Assembly (NCBI RefSeq): GCF_000834635.1
Contig: NZ_JXQV01000004.1
Location: 124,001-188,000, forward strand
Direction of reading: 5' to 3'
Length of the DNA stretch: 64,000 nucleotides
Source: Agrobacterium tumefaciens
GTDB lineage: Bacteria > Pseudomonadota > Alphaproteobacteria > Rhizobiales > Rhizobiaceae
In this document: piece after piece, positions 11,041 through 19,201 of the stretch
Numbering within the stretch: the first letter of the stretch is position 1
How the letters are laid out: each line of letters opens with the position of its first letter
Notes under the pieces: model-generated
What the model saw: only the letters and a program-made list of their open reading frames with translations
The model's database searches: none
What the model was told of the DNA's origin: nothing
Program-made: the position numbers and the translations under genes

Positions 11041-11532
11041 ATGGTATCGAAACGGCTTTCGCGTCTCGAAGGACACCGCCGGAAATTTCTGGTGGTCATC
11101 GACGGGACGCCAGAATGCGAAAAGGCCGTCCATTATGCCGGTCGCCGCGCAAAGAATTCCAACGGCGCTCTGGTGCTTCTCTATGTGATCCCGGAGGGTG
11201 ATTTCCAGCAATGGCTGGGCGTGGAGCAGATCATGCGCGCCGAGGCACGTGAGGAAGCCGAGGCATCGCTGGCAAAAGTTGCGCAGAAGGTGCGCGAGAA
11301 TGTCGGGCTGGAGCCCGAAGCTGTCATTCGTGAGGGCAGTGCGGCCGAACAGATCCACGGGCTGATCGAGGAGGATCGCGATATCGCCATCCTGGTTCTG
11401 GCATCAGGTTCAACAAAGGAAGGCCCAGGACCGCTGGTTTCGTCCATTGCCGGGCGTGGAACGGCGTTCCCTATTCCTGTCACGGTTCTGCCGGATAGTT
11501 TGACGGATGAGGAAATCGACGCGCTTTGCTGA
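11041..11532 (+). CDS. Universal stress protein (UspA family)
   Basis: A single UspA-type domain of 163 residues. It begins with the beta strand KFLVVIDGTPECEKAVHYAGRRA and ends with a degenerate nucleotide loop region GSTKEGPGPLVSSIAG that resembles the G-2x-G-9x-G(S/T) ATP-binding pattern. Members bind ATP or work in stress survival; the exact role is not known. AGGAG lies just before the ATG at 11041. It stands between trpS and nfuA and appears to be a single-gene unit. Confidence 0.85.
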   Translation: MVSKRLSRLEGHRRKFLVVIDGTPECEKAVHYAGRRAKNSNGALVLLYVIPEGDFQQWLGVEQIMRAEAREEAEASLAKVAQKVRENVGLEPEAVIREGSAAEQIHGLIEEDRDIAILVLASGSTKEGPGPLVSSIAGRGTAFPIPVTVLPDSLTDEEIDALC

Positions 11533-11622
11533 GAAAGAGCGCGCCAGCCTGAAACAAGAGATGCTTATTTCTTGAATGGGTTTATCATGTCAGGACTTGA
11601 AGTCAGGCTTCGTCCGGCATAC

Positions 11623-11639
11623 TTTGGAAGTATTCTAAA
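11623..11639 (+). promoter_or_regulatory. Irr-box-like (iron control element) palindrome before nfuA
   Basis: TTTGGAA (11623-11629), a three-base spacer GTA, then TTCTAAA (11633-11639). The arms differ from perfect symmetry at one base. Known: in rhizobia the heme-responsive regulator Irr binds AT-rich palindromes of the type TTTAGAA-N3-TTCTAAA near iron and Fe-S genes. Inference: Irr acts here on nfuA, 38 bases before its start codon. Confidence 0.55.
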
Positions 11640-11677
11640 TTCCGGGATGGCCAATGCTTGTCCCGTAGGAGATCGAC

Positions 11678-12241
11678 ATGTTCATTCAAACGGAATCCAC
11701 ACCGAACCCAGCCACCTTGAAGTTCCTTCCGGGCAAGGTTGTTCTTGAGAGCGGGACGGCGGAATTCCTGAATGCCGCGCAGGCGCAAGCCTCGCCGCTG
11801 GCCTCGGTGCTGTTTGAAATTCCGGGTGTCACCGGCGTCTATTACGGCTTCGACTTCATCACCGTCAGCAAGGATGGTGCCGAGTGGCAGCATTTGAAGC
11901 CAGCGATTCTTGGTTCGATCATGGAGCACTTCATGTCCGGTCGCCCGTTGATGGGCACGGCGGTTGCGGCTGAGATTTCCGATGAGGAAGAAGAATTCTT
12001 CGAAGCTGGCGATGAGACCATTGTCGCCACGATCAAGGAACTGCTGGAAACTCGCGTCCGCCCTGCCGTTGCGCAGGATGGTGGCGATATCACCTTCCGC
12101 GGTTTCCGCGATGGCACGGTATTCCTCAATATGAAGGGTGCATGCTCCGGTTGCCCGTCATCCACGGCAACATTGAAGCACGGCGTTCAGAACCTGCTGC
12201 GCCACTTTGTTCCTGAGGTGCAAGAGGTCGAGGCCGTCTGA
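11678..12241 (+). CDS. nfuA: Fe-S cluster carrier/scaffold protein of the NfuA (NifU C-terminal) type
   Basis: Expected to take up a 4Fe-4S cluster and hand it to target enzymes such as MiaB or lipoyl synthase. The 187-residue protein has an N-terminal Nfu_N domain, starting MFIQTESTPNPATLKFLPG, and a C-terminal NifU-like domain with the CxxC cluster ligand in GACSGCPSS near residue 155. GTAGGAG precedes the ATG. An Irr-box-like palindrome just upstream agrees with iron control. It heads a tightly spaced cluster that contains miaB, an Fe-S enzyme. Confidence 0.93.
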   Translation: MFIQTESTPNPATLKFLPGKVVLESGTAEFLNAAQAQASPLASVLFEIPGVTGVYYGFDFITVSKDGAEWQHLKPAILGSIMEHFMSGRPLMGTAVAAEISDEEEEFFEAGDETIVATIKELLETRVRPAVAQDGGDITFRGFRDGTVFLNMKGACSGCPSSTATLKHGVQNLLRHFVPEVQEVEAV

Positions 12242-12259
12242 CCAGAGGCGGCTTTCAAG

Positions 12260-12928
12260 ATGATCGTTCTTTCCATCGACACATCAGGTGTGGATTGCTC
12301 TGCCTGTCTTTATGACAGCGCTGGCGATGTCGTGCTGGGTGAAGTGACCCAAAACATCGGCAAGGGCCATGCGGAGCTGCTGATGGGGATCATCAACGAT
12401 GCTTTGGGCCAAGCGTCGCTGACGCTTGATGCCGTGGAAAAGATCGGCGTGACCATCGGGCCGGGTTCCTTTACCGGCATTCGCGTCGGCGTGGCGGCAG
12501 CACGGGGCTTCGCGCTGTCACTTGGCGTCGACGCTGTGGGCGTAACGACGCTGGAAACACTGGCGGCCCGTCACCTGCAAGACAATCCCGGTCGGGCCGT
12601 GGCCGTTGGGCTCGATGCCAAGCGGAATGAAGCCTATCTCCAGATGTTTGATGCGGATGGGCAACCCCTGAGCGATGCCGCGCTTCTGGATCTTGATGAG
12701 GCAAAAGCCGTGCTTGCCGATTTCAAGGGCGATATTATCGGTTCCGCCGCGCCGCTTTTTGCCGGTGCGGAAACGGGCTCCGGGCCTGATCATTTCGATA
12801 TTGTCACCGTGGCCCGCATTGCAGCGCGCAAACCCCAAGGCATGCCCAAGCCCGCGCCGCTTTATCTGCGCGGACCTGATGCCAAGCCGCAGACCGGATT
12901 TGCACTGGAACGTCGCCCGGTAGCCTGA
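12260..12928 (+). CDS. tsaB: tRNA threonylcarbamoyladenosine biosynthesis protein TsaB
   Basis: Partner of TsaD and TsaE in making the t6A modification at A37 of ANN-decoding tRNAs. The 222-residue protein has the ASKHA-fold start VLSIDTSGVDCSACLYD and the conserved GPGSFTGIRVGVAAARGFA segment near residues 75-93. It starts 18 bases after nfuA and is followed by rimI, a pairing common in alphaproteobacteria. tsaD and tsaE are not in the window. Confidence 0.94.
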   Translation: MIVLSIDTSGVDCSACLYDSAGDVVLGEVTQNIGKGHAELLMGIINDALGQASLTLDAVEKIGVTIGPGSFTGIRVGVAAARGFALSLGVDAVGVTTLETLAARHLQDNPGRAVAVGLDAKRNEAYLQMFDADGQPLSDAALLDLDEAKAVLADFKGDIIGSAAPLFAGAETGSGPDHFDIVTVARIAARKPQGMPKPAPLYLRGPDAKPQTGFALERRPVA

Positions 12929-12967
12929 TACGGGCAATTCATGTGTAGCCGCGGATGAAACCCTGAC

Positions 12968-13462
12968 ATGTTTGACGACTATCTCAGTTGGAAACCCTAT
13001 TTCGAAATTTTGGGCATGGAGCACGCCGATTGCCCTGACGTGGCCTTGCTTCATCAGGAACGTTTCCCGCGTCCGTGGAGTGACGCGGAGTTCTCTGGCC
13101 TTCTCGGCCAATCCAGTGTTTTTGGCATGGTTGTGCGTCAGACCAATGCTTTTTTCAGCAAGCCGCTCGGCGGTTTTGTTCTGTGCCGCGAGGCGGCAGG
13201 CGAGGCGGAAATCCTGACGCTTGCTGTCAGCGAGAAGTTTGGTCGCTCTGGCCTCGGCTGGCGGTTGATGCAGTCTGTCATGCGTGAAGCGATGATGCGC
13301 GGTGCAGAGACCATGTTTCTGGAGGTTGATGGTGGCAATGTCTCGGCCATCGGCCTTTACAGGAAGCTGGGCTTCAAAACGGTGGCCGAAAGACCGGCCT
13401 ATTACACGGCAAAAGATGGGACAAAATCGACGGCGCTTGTCATGCAGTGTGATCTTCGCTAG
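12968..13462 (+). CDS. rimI: Ribosomal-protein-alanine N-acetyltransferase RimI-like (GNAT)
   Basis: A GNAT acetyltransferase of 164 residues. The acetyl-CoA loop appears in SEKFGRSGLGWRLMQ near residue 90, which fits the R/Q-x-x-G-x-G/A pattern. The C-terminal motif NVSAIGLYRKLGFKTVAERPAYY matches RimI, which acetylates the N-terminus of ribosomal protein S18. It follows tsaB, as is common. Substrate specificity is inferred; other N-terminal acetyltransferases look similar. Confidence 0.85.
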   Translation: MFDDYLSWKPYFEILGMEHADCPDVALLHQERFPRPWSDAEFSGLLGQSSVFGMVVRQTNAFFSKPLGGFVLCREAAGEAEILTLAVSEKFGRSGLGWRLMQSVMREAMMRGAETMFLEVDGGNVSAIGLYRKLGFKTVAERPAYYTAKDGTKSTALVMQCDLR

Positions 13463-13528
13463 TTCGTGTAAGGATTGAACGCAGCGCGTAAGCGCCATCC
13501 GAACGGAAGCATCTGAAAGCCAGACGAC

Positions 13529-13957
13529 GTGATAGACCTTTCCAAAACCCTGGAAGAATTATGTGCCGAACGCGGTATGCGCATGACCGATCAGCGTCGT
13601 GTGATTGCCCGCGTGATCCAGGAAGCCGACGATCACCCTGATGTCGAGGAGCTCTATCGCCGCTCGTCAGCGGTCGATCCCCGCATTTCGATTTCCACAG
13701 TCTATCGCACCGTCAAACTGTTCGAAGATGCCGGCATTATCGAGCGGCATGACTTTCGTGATGGCCGCTCGCGCTATGAGACCATGCCGGAAGAGCATCA
13801 CGATCATCTGATCGACCTCAAGCATGGCGTGGTGATCGAGTTTCACTCACCCGAGATTGAAGCGCTTCAGGAAAAGATCGCGCGTGAACACGGCTTCAAG
13901 CTGGTGGATCACCGGCTGGAGCTTTATGGCGTTCCTCTCAAGCCTGAAGAGCGCTAA
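13529..13957 (+). CDS. mur: Fur-family regulator, Mur-like (manganese uptake regulator)
   Basis: A 142-residue Fur-family repressor with a winged-helix DNA-binding half (MRMTDQRRVIARVIQE, ISISTVYRTVKLFEDAGII) and the metal-site segment EEHHDHLIDLKHG near residue 90. Escherichia coli Fur has CxxC pairs for structural zinc after the HHDH segment; here that position reads DLKHG, with no CxxC, as in the Fur homologues of rhizobia that respond to manganese (Mur). The start is GTG at 13529. Inference: it represses sit/mnt-type manganese uptake. No operator for it is evident nearby. Confidence 0.87.
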   Translation: MIDLSKTLEELCAERGMRMTDQRRVIARVIQEADDHPDVEELYRRSSAVDPRISISTVYRTVKLFEDAGIIERHDFRDGRSRYETMPEEHHDHLIDLKHGVVIEFHSPEIEALQEKIAREHGFKLVDHRLELYGVPLKPEER

Positions 13958-13987
13958 AACCCGAGGGAACCACAAGCGAATGCAGCG

Positions 13988-14788
13988 ATGAAGTGGTTGC
14001 GGCTTATTTACCTGATCGTCGTTCTGACGGTGGCCACGCTGTTTCTATTGCCGATTCAGCTGCTTGGCCTCTGCTTTGATTGGCCAATCCGGCGCCGCCT
14101 GCCAAGAACGTGGCACAGGATCGCTTGTCACGCACTGGGCATCACGGTTCATACACACGGGTCTGTTGAGGCTTCAAAGCCGCTGCTTCTGGTGGTCAAT
14201 CACGTCTCGTGGACAGATATCATGATATTGGGCAGCGTGGCCGATGTTGCCTTCATCGCAAAGACGGAAGTGCGGGATTGGCCGGTTTTCGGTCTTCTGG
14301 CACGGCTGCAGAAAACCATCTTCATCACGCGTGAGCAAAAACGCAGCGCCGGTGCGCAGGTCAACGAGATTGCCCAGCGCATGGCAGATGATGAAATCGT
14401 CGTTCTGTTTCCCGAGGGAACGACGTCTGATGGCAACAGGCTGTTGCCGATCAAGTCCTCCCTCTTCGGTGCGGCATCGAGCGCCGCCGAGCAGGTGCCG
14501 GGGCAGATGGTCCATGTGCAGCCGGTGGCCATCGCCTATACCGGCATCAACGGCATGGCGATGGGACGGTACCACCGCAGCGTGATCGCGTGGCCGGGAA
14601 CAATCGGACTGATCCCGTCGCTTTTCGCTTTGATGAAGGCGGGCGCTATCGATGTCGATGTTTCCTTTGGAGAGACCATTGCCTTCCATCGCGGCGATAA
14701 TCGCAAGGTCTTGAGTGCGAGGACAACGGCGTCGCTGAGGGAGCTGCTGAATTTCAGTTTGCGCGGCGGCTGGCGAAAGTCGCGGTGA
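13988..14788 (+). CDS. olsA: 1-acyl-sn-glycerol-3-phosphate acyltransferase family protein, probably OlsA
   Basis: A PlsC-type membrane acyltransferase of 266 residues. An N-terminal membrane segment (about residues 4-27) precedes the catalytic H-x4-D motif in NHVSWTDIMIL near residue 72 and the FPEGTTSDG substrate motif near residue 141. OlsA adds the second acyl chain to lyso-ornithine lipid; some OlsA proteins also acylate lysophosphatidic acid. I assign OlsA because olsB is about 13 kb away and I recall the same neighbourhood (near miaB and mur) in Sinorhizobium. A plain PlsC is the alternative. Confidence 0.74.
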   Translation: MKWLRLIYLIVVLTVATLFLLPIQLLGLCFDWPIRRRLPRTWHRIACHALGITVHTHGSVEASKPLLLVVNHVSWTDIMILGSVADVAFIAKTEVRDWPVFGLLARLQKTIFITREQKRSAGAQVNEIAQRMADDEIVVLFPEGTTSDGNRLLPIKSSLFGAASSAAEQVPGQMVHVQPVAIAYTGINGMAMGRYHRSVIAWPGTIGLIPSLFALMKAGAIDVDVSFGETIAFHRGDNRKVLSARTTASLRELLNFSLRGGWRKSR

Positions 14789-14838
14789 TCTCGCATTTTT
14801 CTGTTTAATGTAGCGGTTAAAATCATTAGATAACGGCC

Positions 14839-16236
14839 ATGACCCAGGACATGATCGGCCTTGAGGCCGCCCCAAACACGCATTTCGACGGTACCAACAG
14901 CCGCAAGGTCTTCATCAAGACCTATGGCTGTCAGATGAACGTCTATGATTCCGTGCGCATGAGCGATGCTCTGACCAAGGACGGTTACGAGCCGACCGAG
15001 GACATTGACGAGGCGGATCTGGTGCTTCTCAACACCTGTCATATCCGTGAAAGGGCGGCGGAGAAGGTCTATTCCGCGCTTGGCCGATTGCGCGATATGA
15101 AAAAATCACGCGAAGAGCAGGGCCGGGAATTCGTGATCGGCGTGGCCGGTTGTGTGGCCCAGGCGGAAGGCGAGGAAATCCTGCGCCGCGCACCTGCAGT
15201 GGATGTCGTGATCGGCCCGCAGACCTATCACCGTCTGCCTGAGGCCCTGCGCCGTGTGCGCGGTGGCGAGCGCGTGATCGAAACGGATTATGCCGTCGAG
15301 GACAAGTTCGAGCACCTGCCAGCGGCTGAACAGTCGAAGATCCGGGCGCGGGGCGTCACCGCCTTTTTGACCGTGCAGGAAGGCTGCGACAAGTTCTGTA
15401 CCTTCTGCGTCGTGCCATACACGCGCGGATCGGAAGTATCGAGGCCGGTCCAGCAGATCGTCGATGAAGCCAAGCGACTGGCCGATTCCGGCGTGCGGGA
15501 AATCACGCTGCTTGGGCAAAACGTCAATGCGTGGCGATCCGCAGGACCGGATGGTCAGCAATGGGGTCTCGCCGAACTGCTCTATCGGCTCGCTGAAATT
15601 CCCGGCATTGCCCGCCTGCGCTACACCACCAGCCATCCGCGGGACATGGATGAGCGACTGATCGAGGCGCATCGCGACCTGCGCATCCTGATGCCTTATC
15701 TGCATCTTCCCGTGCAATCCGGCTCGGATCGCATTCTCAAAGCCATGAACCGTCGCCACACAGGTGATGAGTATATTAGGCTTATCGAAAAGATTCGAGG
15801 CGCCCGCCCTGATATCGCCATGTCTGGAGACTTTATTGTCGGCTTCCCCGGCGAGACGGATCGTGATTTCGAAGACACGCTGGCCATGGTGGAAGAGGTA
15901 AAATACGCGCAGGCCTTCTCGTTCAAATATTCGACACGTCCCGGCACGCCGGGTGCGGATTTGACCGATCAGGTGGCTGAAGATGTGAAGTCCGAGAGGC
16001 TAGAGTGCCTTCAGGCATTGCTCTTGAAGCAACAGCATGAATTTGCCGGTTCGCTGGTCGGTAAAACCATGGATGTGCTGCTGGAAAAGCCGGGCCGGAT
16101 GCCCGGTCAGTTGATCGGAAGATCTCCTTGGCTGCAATCTGTGAATCTTGATGCAAACGACATGAAAATCGGCGACATTATTCATGTACGAATCACCGCG
16201 ACGGGTCCAAACAGCTTGTTTGCCGAGGTGGCATGA
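14839..16236 (+). CDS. miaB: tRNA-2-methylthio-N6-isopentenyladenosine synthase MiaB
   Basis: A radical-SAM methylthiotransferase that adds 2-methylthio to i6A37 of tRNA and uses two 4Fe-4S clusters. Domain order: N-terminal UPF0004 domain with cysteines in [16 protein letters not shown] and [10 protein letters not shown]; radical-SAM core with CxxxCxxC in CDKFCTFC near residue 187; C-terminal TRAM domain. The 465-residue length is normal. It shares a cluster with nfuA, which could supply its clusters. Confidence 0.96.
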   Translation: MTQDMIGLEAAPNTHFDGTNSRKVFIKTYGCQMNVYDSVRMSDALTKDGYEPTEDIDEADLVLLNTCHIRERAAEKVYSALGRLRDMKKSREEQGREFVIGVAGCVAQAEGEEILRRAPAVDVVIGPQTYHRLPEALRRVRGGERVIETDYAVEDKFEHLPAAEQSKIRARGVTAFLTVQEGCDKFCTFCVVPYTRGSEVSRPVQQIVDEAKRLADSGVREITLLGQNVNAWRSAGPDGQQWGLAELLYRLAEIPGIARLRYTTSHPRDMDERLIEAHRDLRILMPYLHLPVQSGSDRILKAMNRRHTGDEYIRLIEKIRGARPDIAMSGDFIVGFPGETDRDFEDTLAMVEEVKYAQAFSFKYSTRPGTPGADLTDQVAEDVKSERLECLQALLLKQQHEFAGSLVGKTMDVLLEKPGRMPGQLIGRSPWLQSVNLDANDMKIGDIIHVRITATGPNSLFAEVA

Positions 16237-16282
16237 AGCTAGAGTGAGGGACCCACACTGATAAGAACGGGAGCCTGACCGC

Positions 16283-17338
16283 TTGAACGCAACCGAATTG
16301 GTATCACCCCCATCGCGCCAGCCACGCCCAGCCGCGACCGACGCCAATCACTTCGTCCTCACGTTCGAGAATAACAGGATAGCCGGAGAGCTATTCGGTC
16401 AGTTCGATCAGAACCTCAAATTGCTGGAACAGCGTTTGAACATCGACGCGCGCCCGCGTGGCAATTCCGTTGCCATCACGGGTGAGCTGGTGGCCACCAA
16501 TCAGGCCCGGCGCGCACTGGACAGCCTTTACGAGCGCCTTCAGAAAGGCGGCACCGTTGAAGTGTCCGACGTCGAAGGTGCCATCCGCATGGCCATGGCG
16601 GCTGACGATCAGCTGACCCTGCCGACGATGGAGCGCAAGGCCAAGGTTTCCATGGCCCAGATTTCCACCCGCAAGAAGACCATCGCTGCCCGCACGCCGA
16701 CGCAGGATGTCTATATGCGCGCGCTGGAACGGTCAGAGCTTGTCTTCGGTGTTGGCCCCGCAGGCACCGGCAAGACCTATCTGGCCGTGGCGCATGCGGC
16801 GCAATTGCTGGAACGCGGCGTTGTGGATCGCATCATCCTGTCCCGCCCGGCTGTTGAAGCGGGTGAGCGTCTGGGCTTTCTGCCCGGCGACATGAAGGAA
16901 AAGGTCGATCCCTATCTGCGCCCGCTTTATGACGCGCTTTACGACATGATGCCGGGTGACAAGGTGGAGCGTGCCATTCAGGCGGGTGTCATCGAAATCG
17001 CGCCGCTTGCCTTCATGCGTGGACGCACACTCGCCAATGCTGTCGTCATTCTTGATGAAGCGCAGAACACGACGACAATGCAGATGAAGATGTTCCTGAC
17101 GCGTCTGGGCGAAAACGGTCGCATGATCGTAACGGGCGACCCAAGCCAGGTGGATTTGCCACGCGGCATGAAATCCGGCCTTGTCGATGCCCTTCAGATT
17201 CTGACTGAGGTCGAAGGTGTTTCTGTCGTTCGCTTCAAGGATGTCGACGTTGTTCGCCACCCAATGGTCGCACGCATCGTCCGCGCCTACGAAGCGCAGA
17301 CCGCTGTGCCGGATGAAAGCCTGCCGAGGGGCAGCTGA
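16283..17338 (+). CDS. PhoH-family ATPase
   Basis: A 351-residue PhoH-like protein: an N-terminal KH-like segment (about residues 25-110), then a P-loop ATPase with Walker A GPAGTGKTYLA near residue 157 and Walker B AVVILDEAQNTT near residue 255. The start is TTG at 16283 with CGGGAG about ten bases upstream. In many bacteria this gene sits directly before ybeY, as here (eight bases between them), which suggests a role in RNA handling or ribosome maturation. The precise substrate is not known. Confidence 0.93.
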   Translation: MNATELVSPPSRQPRPAATDANHFVLTFENNRIAGELFGQFDQNLKLLEQRLNIDARPRGNSVAITGELVATNQARRALDSLYERLQKGGTVEVSDVEGAIRMAMAADDQLTLPTMERKAKVSMAQISTRKKTIAARTPTQDVYMRALERSELVFGVGPAGTGKTYLAVAHAAQLLERGVVDRIILSRPAVEAGERLGFLPGDMKEKVDPYLRPLYDALYDMMPGDKVERAIQAGVIEIAPLAFMRGRTLANAVVILDEAQNTTTMQMKMFLTRLGENGRMIVTGDPSQVDLPRGMKSGLVDALQILTEVEGVSVVRFKDVDVVRHPMVARIVRAYEAQTAVPDESLPRGS

Positions 17339-17346
17339 AGCAAGAT

Positions 17347-17853
17347 ATGACGTCACTGGATATTCAGATCAGCGTCGAAGCTGAAAAATGGCCATCGGAA
17401 GAAGAGCTTTTTGCGTTCAGCAGCCGGGTTCTGGACCCGGCTGTGGAATTTTTGAAGGCCGAGGAAGAACAGCCCTTTCCGCCACATACGACCGAATTGT
17501 CGCTCGTCTTTACCGATGATGCGTCAATCCGCGAGATCAATGCGGAATGGCGTGACATGGACAAGCCGACCAATGTGCTGTCTTTTCCGGCCTATCCGCT
17601 GGAACCGGGGGGCATGCCCGGGCCGATGCTGGGCGATATCATCATCGCTTTTGAGACCGTGGAGCGTGAAGCACGTGATCTCGAAAAGAGTTTCGATGAT
17701 CATTTGACGCACCTTCTGGTCCATGGATTCCTTCATCTTTTCGGTTACGACCACATCGAAACCGAAGACGCGGAAGAAATGGAAGAGCTTGAGACTCGCA
17801 TTTTGGCCAAGCTTGGTCTATCTGATCCTTATGCGGGCCAGGAACCGCTTTGA
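17347..17853 (+). CDS. ybeY: Endoribonuclease YbeY (16S rRNA maturation)
   Basis: A metal-dependent endoribonuclease needed for 3' end processing of 16S rRNA and ribosome quality control. The 168-residue protein has the zinc motif H-x3-H-x5-H in HGFLHLFGYDH near residue 130. The preceding NVLSFPAYPL segment is also typical. It follows phoH by eight bases and precedes corC by 17, in the usual phoH-ybeY-corC order. Confidence 0.95.
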   Translation: MTSLDIQISVEAEKWPSEEELFAFSSRVLDPAVEFLKAEEEQPFPPHTTELSLVFTDDASIREINAEWRDMDKPTNVLSFPAYPLEPGGMPGPMLGDIIIAFETVEREARDLEKSFDDHLTHLLVHGFLHLFGYDHIETEDAEEMEELETRILAKLGLSDPYAGQEPL

Positions 17854-17870
17854 TTTAACAGTTTGGGACC

Positions 17871-19007
17871 ATGAGCGAACATTCGGCACGACCGCCCCTC
17901 GAGGGCAAAGACACCGGGGAACAATCCTCATCGGAGGAAGGCAGTAGTCCCTTACGTCAGGACTATCAGCCAAAGCCCAGGGCAAGCATCTGGTCTCGCA
18001 TCTCGCGGCTCTTGAAGCCATCGCAGGGCGAGCGTCTTCGTGAAGACATCACCGACGCATTGATGACCGACACCGAAATTGGTGCCGCATTCACGCCCGA
18101 AGAGCGGGCGATGCTCAACAATATCCTTCGCTTCCGGGAAGTGCGCGTCGAAGACATCATGATCCCGCGTGTGGATATTGATGGACTTGATCAGGACATG
18201 ACCGTTGGTGAAGCGATGATCCTGTTTGAGGAAACCGGTCGCTCGCGCATGCCAGTCTATGATGAGACGCTGGATAATCCCAAGGGCATGATTCATATCC
18301 GCGACCTGCTGGCCTTTATTGGCAAGCAGGCCCGCAACAAGCGCCGGGTCGGCTCGCGCGCCGTTGCAAATGAGGGCGCACGGGTTGCAAAGTCTCCCCG
18401 CTCGAATTTTGACCTCGCCCGGGTCGATCTGGAAAAGACGCTGGCCGACGCTGGTCTGGTGCGCAAAATTCTCTTCGTGCCATCATCCATGCTGGCCTCC
18501 ACCTTGCTGAAAACCATGCAGGCCCAGCGCACACAGCTGGCATTGGTCATCGACGAATATGGCGGCACGGACGGTCTCGTGAGCCATGAAGATATTGTCG
18601 AGATGGTGATTGGCGATATTGACGACGAGCACGACAAGGACGAGACGATGTTCTCGCGCCTGTCGGACGGTGTGTTTATCGCCGATGCGCGCGCCGAGTT
18701 GACCGAGCTTGCCGAGGCCATCGGCCATGATTTCGACGTGCGTGAGCATATCGAGGAAATCGATACGCTGGGCGGGCTGATCTTCTTTGCGCTTGGCCGG
18801 ATTCCGGTAAAGGGTGAGGTGGTTCGTGCCGTTCCCGGTTTCGAATTCCACATTCTCGATGCGGATTCTCGCCGGATCAAGGGCGTTCGCATCGTGCGCA
18901 ACCAGTCGTCCGAAGGTGAAGATGATCAGGCGCCGGCCAATGCCGCAAGTCAGGTCGTGCTGTCTTTGCCATCTCCGCAAAGCCGCTCTGACAATGCGAG
19001 CGTCTGA
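17871..19007 (+). CDS. CBS-domain protein of the CorC/TlyC (hemolysin-like) family
   Basis: A 378-residue cytosolic protein with a pair of CBS domains (about residues 95-240, starting VEDIMIPRVDIDGL) and a C-terminal CorC_HlyC domain (GGLIFFALGRIPVKGEV). CBS pairs bind adenosyl ligands, and the family is linked to magnesium/cobalt efflux and membrane maintenance. There is no DUF21 membrane domain, so this is the short soluble form. It ends the phoH-ybeY-corC run and is followed by a clear terminator. Confidence 0.87.
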   Translation: MSEHSARPPLEGKDTGEQSSSEEGSSPLRQDYQPKPRASIWSRISRLLKPSQGERLREDITDALMTDTEIGAAFTPEERAMLNNILRFREVRVEDIMIPRVDIDGLDQDMTVGEAMILFEETGRSRMPVYDETLDNPKGMIHIRDLLAFIGKQARNKRRVGSRAVANEGARVAKSPRSNFDLARVDLEKTLADAGLVRKILFVPSSMLASTLLKTMQAQRTQLALVIDEYGGTDGLVSHEDIVEMVIGDIDDEHDKDETMFSRLSDGVFIADARAELTELAEAIGHDFDVREHIEEIDTLGGLIFFALGRIPVKGEVVRAVPGFEFHILDADSRRIKGVRIVRNQSSEGEDDQAPANAASQVVLSLPSPQSRSDNASV

Positions 19008-19033
19008 TCTCAGGCTTACATAGTTGGATCTTG

Positions 19034-19062
19034 GAAACCCCTGACTTGGCTCCGGGGTTTTC
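19034..19062 (+). terminator. Terminator after corC
   Basis: GAAACCCC (19034-19041) pairs with GGGGTTTTC (19054-19062) over about eight bases, with a 12-base loop, and the T run overlaps the right arm. It lies 27 bases after the corC stop codon. Confidence 0.75.
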
Positions 19063-19066
19063 GCAT

Positions 19067-19127
19067 GCCCGGTGCGGCAAGCCTTGGCCCTGACGAGACG
19101 GCACGCGGTGGACGGGCGCTTTTTTTT
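19067..19127 (+). other. Structured stretch ending in eight Ts; possible second terminator or small RNA
   Basis: GCCCG-GTGC (19067-19075) can pair with GCAC (19101-19104) and CGGGC (19113-19117), enclosing a GC-rich inner part. It is followed by eight consecutive Ts at 19120-19127. It begins right after the corC terminator, so it could be a separate short transcript. No clear promoter is seen. Confidence 0.3.
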
Positions 19128-19201
19128 ACATTACAGCCGTAGGCGAGCGGTGCGTTTTCCGTGGATCAACGCCTTGCGGCGCCTTCAGGCTTGGAGATGA
19201 C

